From contig NZ_JAMQHS010000001.1 in assembly GCF_023845585.1 (NCBI RefSeq), positions 1-64,000 on the forward strand: 64,000 bases of DNA, read 5' to 3'. The position numbers and the translations under genes are program-made. The notes beneath the pieces are model-generated. The model was not told where the DNA came from, did no database searches, and saw only the letters and a program-made list of their open reading frames with translations. Shown here piece by piece: positions 8,300 to 17,184 of the stretch (within the stretch, counting starts at the first letter, position 1; every line of letters starts with the position of its first letter). This DNA is from Clostridium sp. CMCC3677 (lineage in GTDB: Bacteria > Bacillota > Clostridia > Clostridiales > Clostridiaceae).

Positions 8300-8890
8300 A
8301 TGAATAATCATATGGAGTCGTCTTATATAAAAGAAATAGTTGAAAAAATATCTGAAAATAGTTTAGTTTCATGTGAAGATCTACCAAAGTATGATTTATT
8401 TTTATCTCAAGTTATAGACTACTTAAATGATAAATTTATGGATGAAAAATTCACTAATAACATAGTTCAAAATTATATAAAAAGTGAAGTTATCACAAAA
8501 CCAGAAGATGGTAAAAAACGAGGATACACTAAAATACATTTAGTTCAGCTTGTATTATTAAGTTATATGAGACCAGTGCTAACTACTGATGAAATAAAAA
8601 AAGTCTTTAGTTTAGCATTTAACGAAATAAATGAACGAGATGATGATATAATTTGTTGGCAAGATGCTTATAAAATATTTTCAGAAATACAGGATGAAAG
8701 TTTAGATGAATATTTAAAAGCATCCTTAGAAAATGAAAAAAAATTAAAAGAAAGAGTTAAATGCTTAAATTTAAAAGAATCAGAAGAAGAAAGAATAACA
8801 GTCTTTCTATTAGTTTTATCATTAATAGCAGAAGCAAGTGTAATTAAGAAATTAGTGCAAAAAATAGTAAATGAATATCATGCAGATTAG
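8300..8890 (+). CDS. DUF1836 domain protein
   Basis: The central part (residues about 60-130: KKRGYTKIHLVQLVLLSYMRPV and onward) matches the DUF1836 family, predicted MerR-like HTH regulators of Firmicutes; YIKSEVITKPE precedes it. The C-terminal helix region (residues 150-196) is charged, then hydrophobic. ATG 8300 follows a GTGGGA site; a GTG 12 bases earlier overlaps that site. Target genes are unknown. It is monocistronic, with a possible RNA gene downstream. Confidence 0.75.
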   Translation: MNNHMESSYIKEIVEKISENSLVSCEDLPKYDLFLSQVIDYLNDKFMDEKFTNNIVQNYIKSEVITKPEDGKKRGYTKIHLVQLVLLSYMRPVLTTDEIKKVFSLAFNEINERDDDIICWQDAYKIFSEIQDESLDEYLKASLENEKKLKERVKCLNLKESEEERITVFLLVLSLIAEASVIKKLVQKIVNEYHAD

Positions 8891-8924
8891 GCATATGAAA
8901 ATAAATAATAAATCAAAGATGCAA

Positions 8925-9136
8925 TGGATATTTTGTAAAATACAATGACTTGGGTTCTGCCAATAGTTGTGCTATTAGTAAGGTTCAAAGGAAGAAGCAG
9001 TTCATAAAATAAACTAGTATGCTGACTAGTTATTTATTTGAATGTGCATTAATTAAATAAGAGGAATAAGAGTATGAAGAGATTAATTAAACACTTACTC
9101 AAATAAATTATAATTTATTTGAGTAAGTGTTTTTTA
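8925..9136 (+). ncRNA. Candidate structured RNA ending in a strong terminator
   Basis: Between two genes lies a run of nested hairpins. TATTTT-GT-AAAATA is at 8932-8945 and AATAG-TTGTG-CTATT is near 8962-8976. A longer rod around 8998-9045 has the apex AACTAGT/ACTAGTT and its arms continue with AATAAA/TTTATT and TTCA/TGAA. The stretch ends in the terminator at 9089-9136. There is no open frame. Size (about 200 nt) and rod shape recall 6S RNA, but I could not match its conserved bubble, and no clear promoter is visible. It may instead be the 3' tail of the DUF1836 transcript. Confidence 0.35.
9089..9136 (+). terminator. Very strong intrinsic terminator
   Basis: A perfect 22-bp inverted repeat (9089-9110 with 9111-9132, starting AAACACTTACTC) runs into a T-tract. 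From 9137 to 9456 I see only AT-rich leader of the next operon, with a TATAAT at 9386-9391 but no convincing -35. Confidence 0.85.
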
Positions 9137-9456
9137 AAGAAATATAATAAGTTTTGTAATATTTTATTATATTTATACAAAAAATACTCTTATACATGTT
9201 ATTTTAAAGTAGTATTAGTGTACACTTTTTGTTTTTTGTTCATATAAAATAAAAAGTTTATTTATCTATTTAAGTATGTTAAAATATTCATGTTAGTTTA
9301 TCAAAAGAAGTAGCTTTATGATAACTAATTTAATGAGATAAGATAATTTTTATAAATAATTAATATTTAGAATTTAAATATTTGTTATAATTTAGTAGAA
9401 ATGAATTATCAAAACAATAAATTGGTAATATAAGTAAAATCAAAGGAGCGAGGAAA

Positions 9457-10638
9457 ATGAATATTCCATTAATTGATTTAAAAGCTCAATATAAGTCTAT
9501 TTCTGAAGATTTAGATAGAGTAACTAAGGAAGTATTATCTTCTGCAAATTATATTATGGGAAAAAATGTATCTGATTTTGAAAAGGATTTTGCAGATTAT
9601 ATAGGCGTTAAGCATGCTATTTCAGTAGGAAATGGAACAGATGCATTAGTTATTGCATTAAAATCTTTAGGAATTGGAGCAGGTGATGAAGTAATAACTT
9701 CAACATTTACTTACTTTGCTTCAGCTGAATGTATATCTGCTGTAGGAGCAAAGCCAGTTTTTGTAGATGCAGAAAAAGATACTTTTAATATAGATCCAAG
9801 CAAAATAGAAGAAAAAATTACTGAAAAAACAAAAGCAATTATACCTGTTCATATCTTTGGACAAAGTGCTGATATGGATGAAATAAATAAAATAGCTAAA
9901 AAATATAACTTAAAAGTTATTGAAGATGCTTGTCAATCAGTTGGGGCTAAATATAAAGGAAAAATGATAGGGGCATTAAGTGACATAGCTTGTTTTTCAT
10001 TCTTCCCAACAAAGAACCTTTCATGTGCTGGTGATGGTGGTATGATAGTAACATCTGATGATAATATAGCAACTATAGCTAGAGCATTAAGAACTCATGG
10101 AAGTGGAGAAACAGGACAAAAAGCATATAATTTATTAAATAATATAAATGAAGATATAGATAGATCTAATACTGGGGATGATACAGTATATAATCCATTA
10201 AAGTACTACAATTATTTAATAGGATATAACTCTAGGTTAGATGCCATTCAAGCAGCAATATTAAAGGTGAAATTGCCTCATTTAGATAAATGGAATTCAA
10301 AGAGAAAAGAAATAGCAAAAATATATGATGAAAACTTTAAAGATTCAAAAGTTGTTACACCAAGTGTTAGACAAGAAAATGAATCAGTATATCATCAATA
10401 TGTATTACAAACAGAAGACAGAGAAAAAATGTTAAATAAGCTTAAAGATAAAGGTGTGGCAGCAGGGGTATATTATCCAGTTCCATTACATTTACAAAAA
10501 GTATATCAAGATCTTGGATATAAAGAAGGGGATATGCCAGTTGCAGAATATCTTTCACATAGAACATTCGCAATTCCTGTTTATCCAGAATTAACAGAAG
10601 AGCAAATAAGATATATAATTGATTCTATAAAGGAATAG
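9457..10638 (+). CDS. DegT/DnrJ/EryC1 family nucleotide-sugar aminotransferase
   Basis: PLP-dependent sugar aminotransferase of 393 aa. Family marks are IPLIDLKAQY at the start, GVKHAISVGNGTDALVIAL, EDACQSVGAKYKGK, the PLP-lysine segment FFPTKNLSCAGDGG and NSRLDAIQAAIL. The close fit to WbpE-type enzymes, plus the next two genes, suggests it makes a 3-amino sugar from UDP-3-keto-GlcNAcA using glutamate. It starts with GGAGCGAGG upstream and is the first gene of a three-gene operon (gaps of 13 and 0 bases). The exact sugar is inferred. Confidence 0.9.
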   Translation: MNIPLIDLKAQYKSISEDLDRVTKEVLSSANYIMGKNVSDFEKDFADYIGVKHAISVGNGTDALVIALKSLGIGAGDEVITSTFTYFASAECISAVGAKPVFVDAEKDTFNIDPSKIEEKITEKTKAIIPVHIFGQSADMDEINKIAKKYNLKVIEDACQSVGAKYKGKMIGALSDIACFSFFPTKNLSCAGDGGMIVTSDDNIATIARALRTHGSGETGQKAYNLLNNINEDIDRSNTGDDTVYNPLKYYNYLIGYNSRLDAIQAAILKVKLPHLDKWNSKRKEIAKIYDENFKDSKVVTPSVRQENESVYHQYVLQTEDREKMLNKLKDKGVAAGVYYPVPLHLQKVYQDLGYKEGDMPVAEYLSHRTFAIPVYPELTEEQIRYIIDSIKE

Positions 10639-10651
10639 AGAGGTATAATTT

Positions 10652-11242
10652 ATGGATAAGAAGTATTTTGTACATGAGTCCAGTTATATAGATGATAATG
10701 TTGAAATAGGAGAAGGAACAAAAATATGGCATTTTTCTCATATTATGAGTAATTCTATAATGGGTGAAAAATGTAATATAGGTCAAAATGTAGTTATATC
10801 TCCTGGAGTAAAACTAGGTAATGGAGTTAAAATACAAAATAATGTATCTGTGTATACTGGCGTTATTTGTGAAGATGATGTGTTTTTAGGACCATCTTGT
10901 GTATTTACTAATGTAATAAATCCTAGAAGTTTTATAGAAAGAAAAAGTGAATATAAAAAGACTATTATAGGAAAAGGTTCATCAATTGGAGCAAATGTAA
11001 CAATAGTATGTGGTCATAACATAGGAAAGTATGCTTTGATTGGAGCAGGAGCTGTAGTTACTAAAAATATACCAGATTATGCTTTAGTTGTTGGAAATCC
11101 AGCAATAGTTAAAGGATATGTATGTAAATGTGGCTCAAAGTTAGATTTTAAAAATAACAAAGCAATTTGTGAAAGTTGTAATGAAGAATATCTAAAATCT
11201 GATGAAAAAGTTGAGTGTGTAGATTTAGGAGGTATAAAATAG
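10652..11242 (+). CDS. Left-handed beta-helix sugar N-acetyltransferase (WbpD-like) with C-terminal Cys motif
   Basis: Hexapeptide repeats run from about residue 15 to 150 (VEIGEGTKIWHFSHI, CNIGQNVVISPGVKLGNG, IGKYALIGAGAVVTK), as in UDP-2-acetamido-3-amino-glucuronate N-acetyltransferases. The C-terminal 45 residues add a small zinc-ribbon-like module, CKCG ... CESCNEEY, which the core enzyme does not need. Length is 196 aa. The stop TAG abuts the next ATG. In context it acetylates the amino sugar made by the preceding aminotransferase. Confidence 0.88.
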   Translation: MDKKYFVHESSYIDDNVEIGEGTKIWHFSHIMSNSIMGEKCNIGQNVVISPGVKLGNGVKIQNNVSVYTGVICEDDVFLGPSCVFTNVINPRSFIERKSEYKKTIIGKGSSIGANVTIVCGHNIGKYALIGAGAVVTKNIPDYALVVGNPAIVKGYVCKCGSKLDFKNNKAICESCNEEYLKSDEKVECVDLGGIK

Positions 11243-12559
11243 ATGTCAGGATTAAAGCAACAATTATTAGAAAAAATAAATAATAGAACTGCTAAAGTAG
11301 GCGTAGTTGGATTAGGATATGTTGGTTTACCATTAGCTGTAGAAAAAGCAAGTGCAGGATATGAAACTATTGGATTCGATGTTCAAGACCAAAAAGTTAA
11401 AATGGTGAATGAAGGTAGTAATTACATAGGTGATGTAGTAGATGAAAAGTTAAAAATGTTAGTTGATGATAAAATACTAAGAGCTACTACAGATTTTAGC
11501 TTTGTAAAAAATGTAGATACTATTTGTATATGTGTACCTACACCACTTGATTTATATAAGCAACCAGATTTATCATATGTAGTAGAATCAACTAAAAGTG
11601 TTGCACAATATATGCATAAAGGTATGTTAATAGTACTTGAAAGTACTACTTATCCAGGAACAACAGAAGAAGTTCTTAAACCTATATTAGAAGAAAGTGG
11701 ATTAAAATGTGGAGAAGACTTTTTCTTAGCATTCTCACCAGAAAGAGTTGACCCAGGTAATAAAAACTTTAACACTAAGAATACACCTAAGGTTGTTGGA
11801 GGATGTAGTGCAGATTGTACAGAAGTTGCAGCAGCATTATATAGAAATATTTTAGAAGGTGAAATACATACTGTTTCATCACCAGCAGTAGCTGAAATGG
11901 AAAAAATATTAGAAAATACATTTAGAAATATTAACATTGGATTAGCTAATGAAATGGCTATACTATGTAACAGAATGGGAATTGATGTATGGGAAGTTAT
12001 AGATGCAGCTAAAACTAAACCATATGGATTTATGCCATTTTATCCAGGTCCAGGTCTTGGAGGACACTGTATACCGCTTGACCCATTTTACTTAGAATGG
12101 AAAGCAAAGGAATATGATTATCATACAAGATTAATAGAAACTTCAGGAGAAATAAATGATTCAATGCCTGAATTTGTATTAGATAATGTAATGAAAATAT
12201 TAAACAAACATAAAAAAGCACTTAATGGATCAAAAGTTCTGGTATTAGGAGTTGCATATAAGAATGATATCGATGATTATAGAGAATCACCAGCATTTAA
12301 AGTTATTGAACTTTTAGAAAAAAATGGAGCAGATGTTATTGTAAATGATCCATATTGTGAAGTTTCCAAATATAAGAATAAAGTCTATAATTCTGTAGAT
12401 TGGAAAGAAGTAATTGATGACAGCGATATTGTTATAGTAACAACTAACCATAGCTGTTATGATTATGAAGATATAGTAAGTAAGGCTAAAGTTGTTTATG
12501 ATACAAGAAATGCAACTAAGAATGTAGTTAACAATAGAGATAAGATTTATAAATTATAG
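11243..12559 (+). CDS. UDP-N-acetylglucosamine 6-dehydrogenase family (WbpA-like)
   Basis: Nucleotide-sugar dehydrogenase (438 aa). The NAD-binding VGLGYVGLPLAV is near residue 20, followed by ESTTYPGTTEEV, SPERVDPGN, and the catalytic Cys in GLGGHCIPLDPFYLEW. The C-terminal UDP-binding domain contains VLGVAYKNDIDDYRESP. It oxidises the C6 hydroxyl of a UDP-sugar to the uronate, and here should supply the first step of the amino-uronic acid pathway although it is encoded last. The 3-dehydrogenase (WbpB type) is not in the window. A strong terminator follows. Confidence 0.92.
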   Translation: MSGLKQQLLEKINNRTAKVGVVGLGYVGLPLAVEKASAGYETIGFDVQDQKVKMVNEGSNYIGDVVDEKLKMLVDDKILRATTDFSFVKNVDTICICVPTPLDLYKQPDLSYVVESTKSVAQYMHKGMLIVLESTTYPGTTEEVLKPILEESGLKCGEDFFLAFSPERVDPGNKNFNTKNTPKVVGGCSADCTEVAAALYRNILEGEIHTVSSPAVAEMEKILENTFRNINIGLANEMAILCNRMGIDVWEVIDAAKTKPYGFMPFYPGPGLGGHCIPLDPFYLEWKAKEYDYHTRLIETSGEINDSMPEFVLDNVMKILNKHKKALNGSKVLVLGVAYKNDIDDYRESPAFKVIELLEKNGADVIVNDPYCEVSKYKNKVYNSVDWKEVIDDSDIVIVTTNHSCYDYEDIVSKAKVVYDTRNATKNVVNNRDKIYKL

Positions 12560-12581
12560 AATTATATTGATTTAGATACTA

Positions 12582-12625
12582 ATCTATGTTTTGAGAAAAT
12601 GTCAATATTGTTCTAAAACATAGCA
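12582..12625. repeat. Decayed short palindromic element copy
   Basis: CTATGTTTTGAGAAAATGTC and ATTGTTCTAAAACATAG face each other, matching the outer arms of the repeat family. The centre is almost gone and no target duplication is seen. Confidence 0.45.
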
Positions 12626-12647
12626 AAAATATTTAAAGTTTAGTTTA

Positions 12648-12692
12648 TTATAGGATTTAGTGCTGAGTAAGCATTAAGTCCTATAATTTTGT
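12648..12692 (+). terminator. Terminator of the UDP-sugar operon
   Basis: TTATAGGATTTAGTGCT (12648-12664) pairs with AGCATTAAGTCCTATAA (12670-12686) with one mismatch, followed by TTTTG. The remaining bases to 12968 show nothing else. Confidence 0.8.
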
Positions 12693-12968
12693 TGAAAACA
12701 TGAATATTTATTTAAAATAAACTTTATTTTTATATTATGAATATTTTATAAATTTTATCTATAAAATATGAGAATAGAGATATAATGTTTAATGGGTAAA
12801 GATTTTAAATATTTTAATTAGTAAGCTTTGTAGGAAATTATGAAATCTGTTTATGGCTTGTTATCATAATTAATTCATTTAAAGGGATAAAGGGAATGTG
12901 GTATAAATATAATTTTATATAAGAATTAAATGAGATGATAATATCTAAAGATAGGAAATGGTGATTTA

Positions 12969-13811
12969 ATGAGTCATACGAAGATGAGTTTAAGAGAAAA
13001 ATTAAGATTATTATTACACTTGATTGTAAAAGTAAAAAATGATGATATTTTTGCATTAGCATCTCAATTAGCATATTATTTACTTTTATCATTCTTTCCA
13101 TTTATTATTTTCTTAATAACGTTAATAGGATTTAGTAATATGGATTCTATACAAGTATTAAATGGAATAAAAGCTATAGTTCCAGAAGCGGTATTTGAAT
13201 TAACTTCATCTATAATAGTTGAGGTTTTTGATAAACAATATACAGGTTTATTAGGAATCTCAATTTTATTAGCTTTATGGACTTCATCATCAGGTTTTAG
13301 AGCTGTAATTAAAGGTGTTAATAAAGCTTATGGTTTTAAAGAAAAGAGATCATTTATAAAAAGACTAATAATTTCTATGCTTAGTGTAGTAGCATTGGCA
13401 GTAATTATAATATTATCATTGTCTATGCTTGTATTTGGAAATGTAATAGGAAGTTATTTGGTAAAAATGATTCCTTTTACAAAAATAATTATGATTTTAT
13501 GGAATATATGTAGATATGCTTTTGTTGTGATTATGATGATATTTATATTTGCGTCAATATATAGATTTACTCCGTCAAAAAGATTAAAATGGAGAGAAGT
13601 AATACCAGGATCTATATTTAGTACAATAGGATGGATAATAACATCTTATGGATTTTCTTTTTATATAGATAATTTTAGGAATTTTTCTAGATTTTATGGG
13701 AGTCTTGGAGCTGTTTTTATATTGATGACTTGGTTGTTTTTAGTTTCAATTTTATTTATTTTAGGAGTAGAAATAAATTGTGTGTTAGATGAATTTAAAA
13801 ACCAATTATAA
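12969..13811 (+). CDS. YihY/BrkB family inner-membrane protein
   Basis: The 280-aa polytopic protein has about six hydrophobic segments. The family pattern DDIFALASQLAYYLLLSFFPFIIFLITL is followed by LLALWTSSSGFRAVIKGVNKAYG and the C-terminal GAVFILMTWLFLVSILFILG. The old RNase BN naming of this family is not supported by biochemistry, and function remains open. The start ATG has a GGAAATGGTG stretch before it, a modest ribosome site. It is probably cotranscribed with, or read just ahead of, the ssb-like gene. Confidence 0.85.
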   Translation: MSHTKMSLREKLRLLLHLIVKVKNDDIFALASQLAYYLLLSFFPFIIFLITLIGFSNMDSIQVLNGIKAIVPEAVFELTSSIIVEVFDKQYTGLLGISILLALWTSSSGFRAVIKGVNKAYGFKEKRSFIKRLIISMLSVVALAVIIILSLSMLVFGNVIGSYLVKMIPFTKIIMILWNICRYAFVVIMMIFIFASIYRFTPSKRLKWREVIPGSIFSTIGWIITSYGFSFYIDNFRNFSRFYGSLGAVFILMTWLFLVSILFILGVEINCVLDEFKNQL

Positions 13812-13887
13812 GAATATTGTATTTTACTGAATATAATTATATTAACTGGATAGAATCAATAAAGAAATATTCAGGAGGTGTAATATA

Positions 13888-14235
13888 ATGAATAAAATAG
13901 TATTAGTAGGAAATTTTATAAAGGACCCTGAACTTATGTATACTGAAAAAGATAGTAAAACATACAGTAAATTTATAATAGCTGTAGATAGACCATTTAA
14001 AAGTTTAGATGGTACTAGAAAAGCTGATTTAATTCCCATAGTAGTATGGGGCAAAAAAGCAGAAGTTATATGTCGCTATATGAAAAAGGGCGATAGTATA
14101 AGTTTAAGTGGTAGATTAAGAACTGGAAGTTATGAAGATAAAGACGGAAATAAGAAATACATAGCAGAAGTTGTTGGTGAAGACTTTAAGTTCTTAGGAA
14201 ACAAAAGGCCGGAAAAAGTTATTGCAGAAAATTAA
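13888..14235 (+). CDS. Short single-stranded DNA-binding protein
   Basis: An OB-fold SSB domain spans residues 1-105: MNKIVLVGNFIKDPEL, KFIIAVDRPF, IPIVVWGKKAEVICRYMKKG and SLSGRLRTGSYED. At 115 aa it lacks the flexible linker and the acidic DDDIPF-type tail through which the main SSB recruits partner proteins (it ends RPEKVIAEN). It is therefore likely a secondary SSB, with the essential ssb elsewhere with rpsF/rpsR. An AGGAGGTG site sits just upstream of the ATG. Confidence 0.9.
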   Translation: MNKIVLVGNFIKDPELMYTEKDSKTYSKFIIAVDRPFKSLDGTRKADLIPIVVWGKKAEVICRYMKKGDSISLSGRLRTGSYEDKDGNKKYIAEVVGEDFKFLGNKRPEKVIAEN

Positions 14236-14281
14236 AATAATATATAATTTTAATTTTCTGCAAGTGAATAAAATTGAAGTG

Positions 14282-14347
14282 AACTCTGTTAAGTAGATGC
14301 AGTAAAAAATACTGTTGTAAAACCTACTTGACGGAGTTATTTTTATT
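14282..14347 (+). terminator. Branched intrinsic terminator after ssb
   Basis: AACTCTGTTAAGTAG pairs with CTACTTGACGGAGTT, with an inner CAGTA-AAAAA-TACTG hairpin, then TATTTTTATT. Confidence 0.8.
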
Positions 14348-14416
14348 CTTTAGGACTTTATTTTATTTATAAAGTTTTAAAATATTAGAAAAATTTAAGA
14401 AATAATATACCAAATA

Positions 14417-14444
14417 TTGAATTAATAAATAAATGTGATATAAT
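14417..14444 (+). promoter_or_regulatory. Orphan promoter before a terminator
   Basis: TTGAAT (14417-14422), a 16-base spacer and a perfect TATAAT (14439-14444) would start transcription near 14451, although no annotated gene follows before the terminator at 14531. Confidence 0.6.
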
Positions 14445-14450
14445 AAATAA

Positions 14451-14582
14451 TGTAAACGATAACTAAAAAGTTTTCAGTTTTCAATTTTCAATTATGGTTA
14501 CAATGAAATTTATGGGGTTAAAATGGGAAAAAATAAACCATCTTAAAATAGATTTAGGCTATTTAAGGTGGTTTATTTTTAT
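14451..14582 (+). ncRNA. Candidate small RNA, about 130 nt
   Basis: The stretch is bounded by its own promoter (14417-14444) and intrinsic terminator (14531-14582). The 5' part is unstructured and pyrimidine-rich (AGTTTTCAGTTTTCAATTTT). Two tiny frames exist: a 31-codon one from ATG 14494 that reads through the terminator, and a seven-codon one (MGKNKPS) preceded by GGGG that stops within the terminator's left arm. A trans-acting RNA, a leader peptide or a small protein are all possible; I favour RNA. Confidence 0.45.
14531..14582 (+). terminator. Intrinsic terminator of the candidate small RNA
   Basis: AAATAAACCATCTTAAAATAG (14531-14551) pairs with the segment at 14559-14578 with one bulge, followed by TTTTATTC. 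Confidence 0.85.
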
Positions 14583-14660
14583 TCTATAACAATGTATAAA
14601 CATATATAAATATAAGATATATATTAAAATTAAAATTAAATTATTGCAATTAGATTAATA

Positions 14661-14670
14661 TTCGACAAAT
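14661..14670 (-). promoter_or_regulatory. Spo0A-box-like site upstream of the DUF6514 gene
   Basis: TTCGACAAAT is the complement of ATTTGTCGAA, an exact 0A-box core (TGTCGAA). It lies about 180 bases before the start of the next gene, whose -35-like TTGACA is near 14777. Binding is inferred. Confidence 0.4.
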
Positions 14671-14849
14671 ACTTTAAATTTAATTTTAAATATATTTATT
14701 TATACGGTGATAAATAGCAAGTTTGAAAATTTATTGTCAATAAAAAATATATAAATAACTAATTATCGGGACATGCTTTGACATTTTATAAAAGGTTAAT
14801 GTGATAATATTAACATGTGTTACAAATTTAAAAGGGGTTGAGTAATTAT

Positions 14850-15173
14850 ATGGATATTATAGAAGAATATACATCTATAGATACTGAAAACAATTTTGAG
14901 TATAAATATAGGTTAACCAAATCACTGTATAAAGGAATAACAGGATATGGCATAGAAGTACAAAGCCAAAACTCAAATACCACTAATGAGGTATTTTATG
15001 AAAAGGATTCAGTAAATTTAATTTCTATAAATAGACACAATGTTAAAGCTTTACTTACTAAATTATATGAAAACAGAGTTTCACCACTACATCTTATAGA
15101 CATTATTGGTGAGTATGTAGACGAGCATGTATGTGAATTTGACAATTTTACTTCAAAGGAAGTTGCAAATTAA
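14850..15173 (+). CDS. DUF6514 family protein
   Basis: Small clostridial protein of 107 aa fitting the DUF6514 pattern: YKYRLTKSLYKGITGYGIEV, then NLISINRHNVKALLTKLYEN and VSPLHLIDIIGEYVDE. The family has no known function. ATG 14850 is used because AAGGGG ends 12 bases upstream; the TTG at 14838 touches that site. A Spo0A-box-like site upstream hints at sporulation-phase control, but that is inference. It precedes acpS with a short gap and may be read with it. Confidence 0.7.
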   Translation: MDIIEEYTSIDTENNFEYKYRLTKSLYKGITGYGIEVQSQNSNTTNEVFYEKDSVNLISINRHNVKALLTKLYENRVSPLHLIDIIGEYVDEHVCEFDNFTSKEVAN

Positions 15174-15246
15174 TTGTTAAATATTACTTAAATACTTTAT
15201 TTAGTATATACTAAATAAAGTAACTTTCTGAGAAAGGGGTAATATT

Positions 15247-15618
15247 TTGATAAGAGGAATTGGAACAGATATAATAGAAATTGAAAGAATAAAAAAAGCT
15301 ATTGAAAGTAATCCAAATTTTATAAATAGATTTTTTACGCAAAAAGAGATTGAATACTTTAAATTAAGAAGATTTAATGCTAATACTATATCAGGAAATT
15401 TTGCAGCAAAAGAAGCTGTAAGTAAAGCATTAGGTAGCGGTTTTAGAGGATTTGGATTGAAGGATATAGAGGTATTAAGAGATGAACTAGGAAAGCCAAT
15501 AGTGAATTTAAGTGATAAATTATATAAAATGTTTAATTTAGATAATTATAATATTTTTATAAGTATATCTCATAGTAATACTGACGCTATAGCATATGCA
15601 ATAATAGAGGTGATATAA
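15247..15618 (+). CDS. acpS: Holo-[acyl-carrier-protein] synthase
   Basis: Transfers the phosphopantetheine arm from CoA to acyl carrier protein. The family marks are IRGIGTDIIEIERIKKAI at the start and the Mg/CoA-binding FAAKEAVSKALGSGFRG, with SISHSNTDAIAYAI at the end. Length is 123 aa, normal. It starts with TTG, preceded by AAAGGGG. One base separates it from nnr, so they form an operon, as in many Firmicutes. Confidence 0.96.
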   Translation: MIRGIGTDIIEIERIKKAIESNPNFINRFFTQKEIEYFKLRRFNANTISGNFAAKEAVSKALGSGFRGFGLKDIEVLRDELGKPIVNLSDKLYKMFNLDNYNIFISISHSNTDAIAYAIIEVI

Positions 15619-15619
15619 C

Positions 15620-17119
15620 ATGGAAATTATGTCTTCTAAAAAGTGTAAACTAATTGATGAGCTAACAATTAATGAAATAGGAATTCCTAGTATTGTTTTA
15701 ATGGAAAATGCAGCTATATCAATATATAAGGAAATATATAATATGGGTGATAGTTTTCTTGTAATATGTGGTCAAGGAAATAATGGTGGAGATGGTTTAG
15801 CGATTTCTAGACATTTATTCAATAATGGTAAGAAGGTAAAAGTTTATATTGTTGGAGTTAATGAAAATTATAGTGATGATTTTAAATTAAATCTAAAAAT
15901 ATTAACCAATCTAGAGAACATAGAAATTAAAAAGATAAGATCAGAAGAAGATATAGATATTAATTTAGTTAACGATATTAAAAAATTTGATGTCGTAGTT
16001 GATGCTATTTTTGGTATTGGATTAAATAGGGATCTTAAAGGTTTGTTTAAAACTATTATAGATGAAATTAATGTTAACTCAAATATAATTGTATCAGTAG
16101 ATGTTCCATCTGGCTTAGATTGTGATGAGGGAGTACCAAAAGGAATTTCAATAAGAGCAAATTATACGTATACATTTGAAGTTATAAAAAAAGGATTCTT
16201 AAGTTATAAAGCAATTGAATATTTAGGAAATATTAAAGTTGTAAATATAGGTATTCCCCAAAAAATTAAAAAACAAAATAATGATGGAATTTGTATATTA
16301 GATGATCCTGAATATAAAAAGTTAATCCCAAAAAGAAATATTTATGGACATAAAGGAAACTATGGTAGAGCAATTATAATTGCAGGTAGCAGTGGGTTTA
16401 CAGGGGCAGCCTTTATAACTACTGAATGTACAGTTAGAAGTGGTGCTGGATTAGTAACTTTAGTTTGTCCTAAAGAAATACAACCTATATTATCTAATAA
16501 ATTGATAGAGGCTATGACTTTAAATACAGAAGATGAAAAATTAAATGAGCTATTAAAAGGAGCTCAAGTCATTGCCATTGGACCAGGACTTGGAACTGGA
16601 GAAAAAGAGAAACAACTATTTGAAAAGGTTGTAAAGGAAACAACTTGTCCAATAATCATTGATGCAGACGCAATAACATTATTGTCAAAAAATAAGTCAT
16701 TACTAAAATATTTAGAAAATAGAGCAATTATGACACCACATCCAGGAGAATTAGCTAGATTTTTAGATATAAAAATTAGTGAAGTTGAAGATGATAGAAT
16801 TAGCGTAGTAAAGAAATTTTTTAAGGATTACAGAATAAATTTATTGTTAAAGGGTTATAAGACAGTAATTTGTGTTCATAATAAAACTTACATAAATGAA
16901 ACGGGTAATAGCAAAATGGCATCAGGTGGAATGGGTGATGCCTTAACAGGAATAATAACTGGACTAATATCTCAAGGAGTAAACATTGAAGAAGCAACTG
17001 TTTTAGGAACTTATATACATGGAAAATTGGCTGATGAAATTTCGCAAAACTCTTTTATAGTTAATGCAAGAGATATTATTAATAATTTACCAACAAAAAT
17101 TAATAACATTCTTAATTAA
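15620..17119 (+). CDS. nnr: Bifunctional NAD(P)HX epimerase / ADP-dependent dehydratase
   Basis: Repairs hydrated NADH and NADPH. The N-terminal YjeF epimerase domain (residues 1-210) shows IPSIVLMENAA, CGQGNNGGDGLAISRHL and VDVPSGLDCDEG. The C-terminal ribokinase-like dehydratase domain (about 235-499) has YGHKGNYGRAIIIAGSSG, IGPGLGTG, MTPHPGELAR and MASGGMGDALTGII. Full length (499 aa) with both halves intact. It lies one base after acpS. Confidence 0.95.
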   Translation: MEIMSSKKCKLIDELTINEIGIPSIVLMENAAISIYKEIYNMGDSFLVICGQGNNGGDGLAISRHLFNNGKKVKVYIVGVNENYSDDFKLNLKILTNLENIEIKKIRSEEDIDINLVNDIKKFDVVVDAIFGIGLNRDLKGLFKTIIDEINVNSNIIVSVDVPSGLDCDEGVPKGISIRANYTYTFEVIKKGFLSYKAIEYLGNIKVVNIGIPQKIKKQNNDGICILDDPEYKKLIPKRNIYGHKGNYGRAIIIAGSSGFTGAAFITTECTVRSGAGLVTLVCPKEIQPILSNKLIEAMTLNTEDEKLNELLKGAQVIAIGPGLGTGEKEKQLFEKVVKETTCPIIIDADAITLLSKNKSLLKYLENRAIMTPHPGELARFLDIKISEVEDDRISVVKKFFKDYRINLLLKGYKTVICVHNKTYINETGNSKMASGGMGDALTGIITGLISQGVNIEEATVLGTYIHGKLADEISQNSFIVNARDIINNLPTKINNILN

Positions 17120-17184
17120 TTAAGAATAAAATAAAAAAACTTTTCATAATAGTAATAAAGTATTAATAAAGCTTTGGAGGATTA

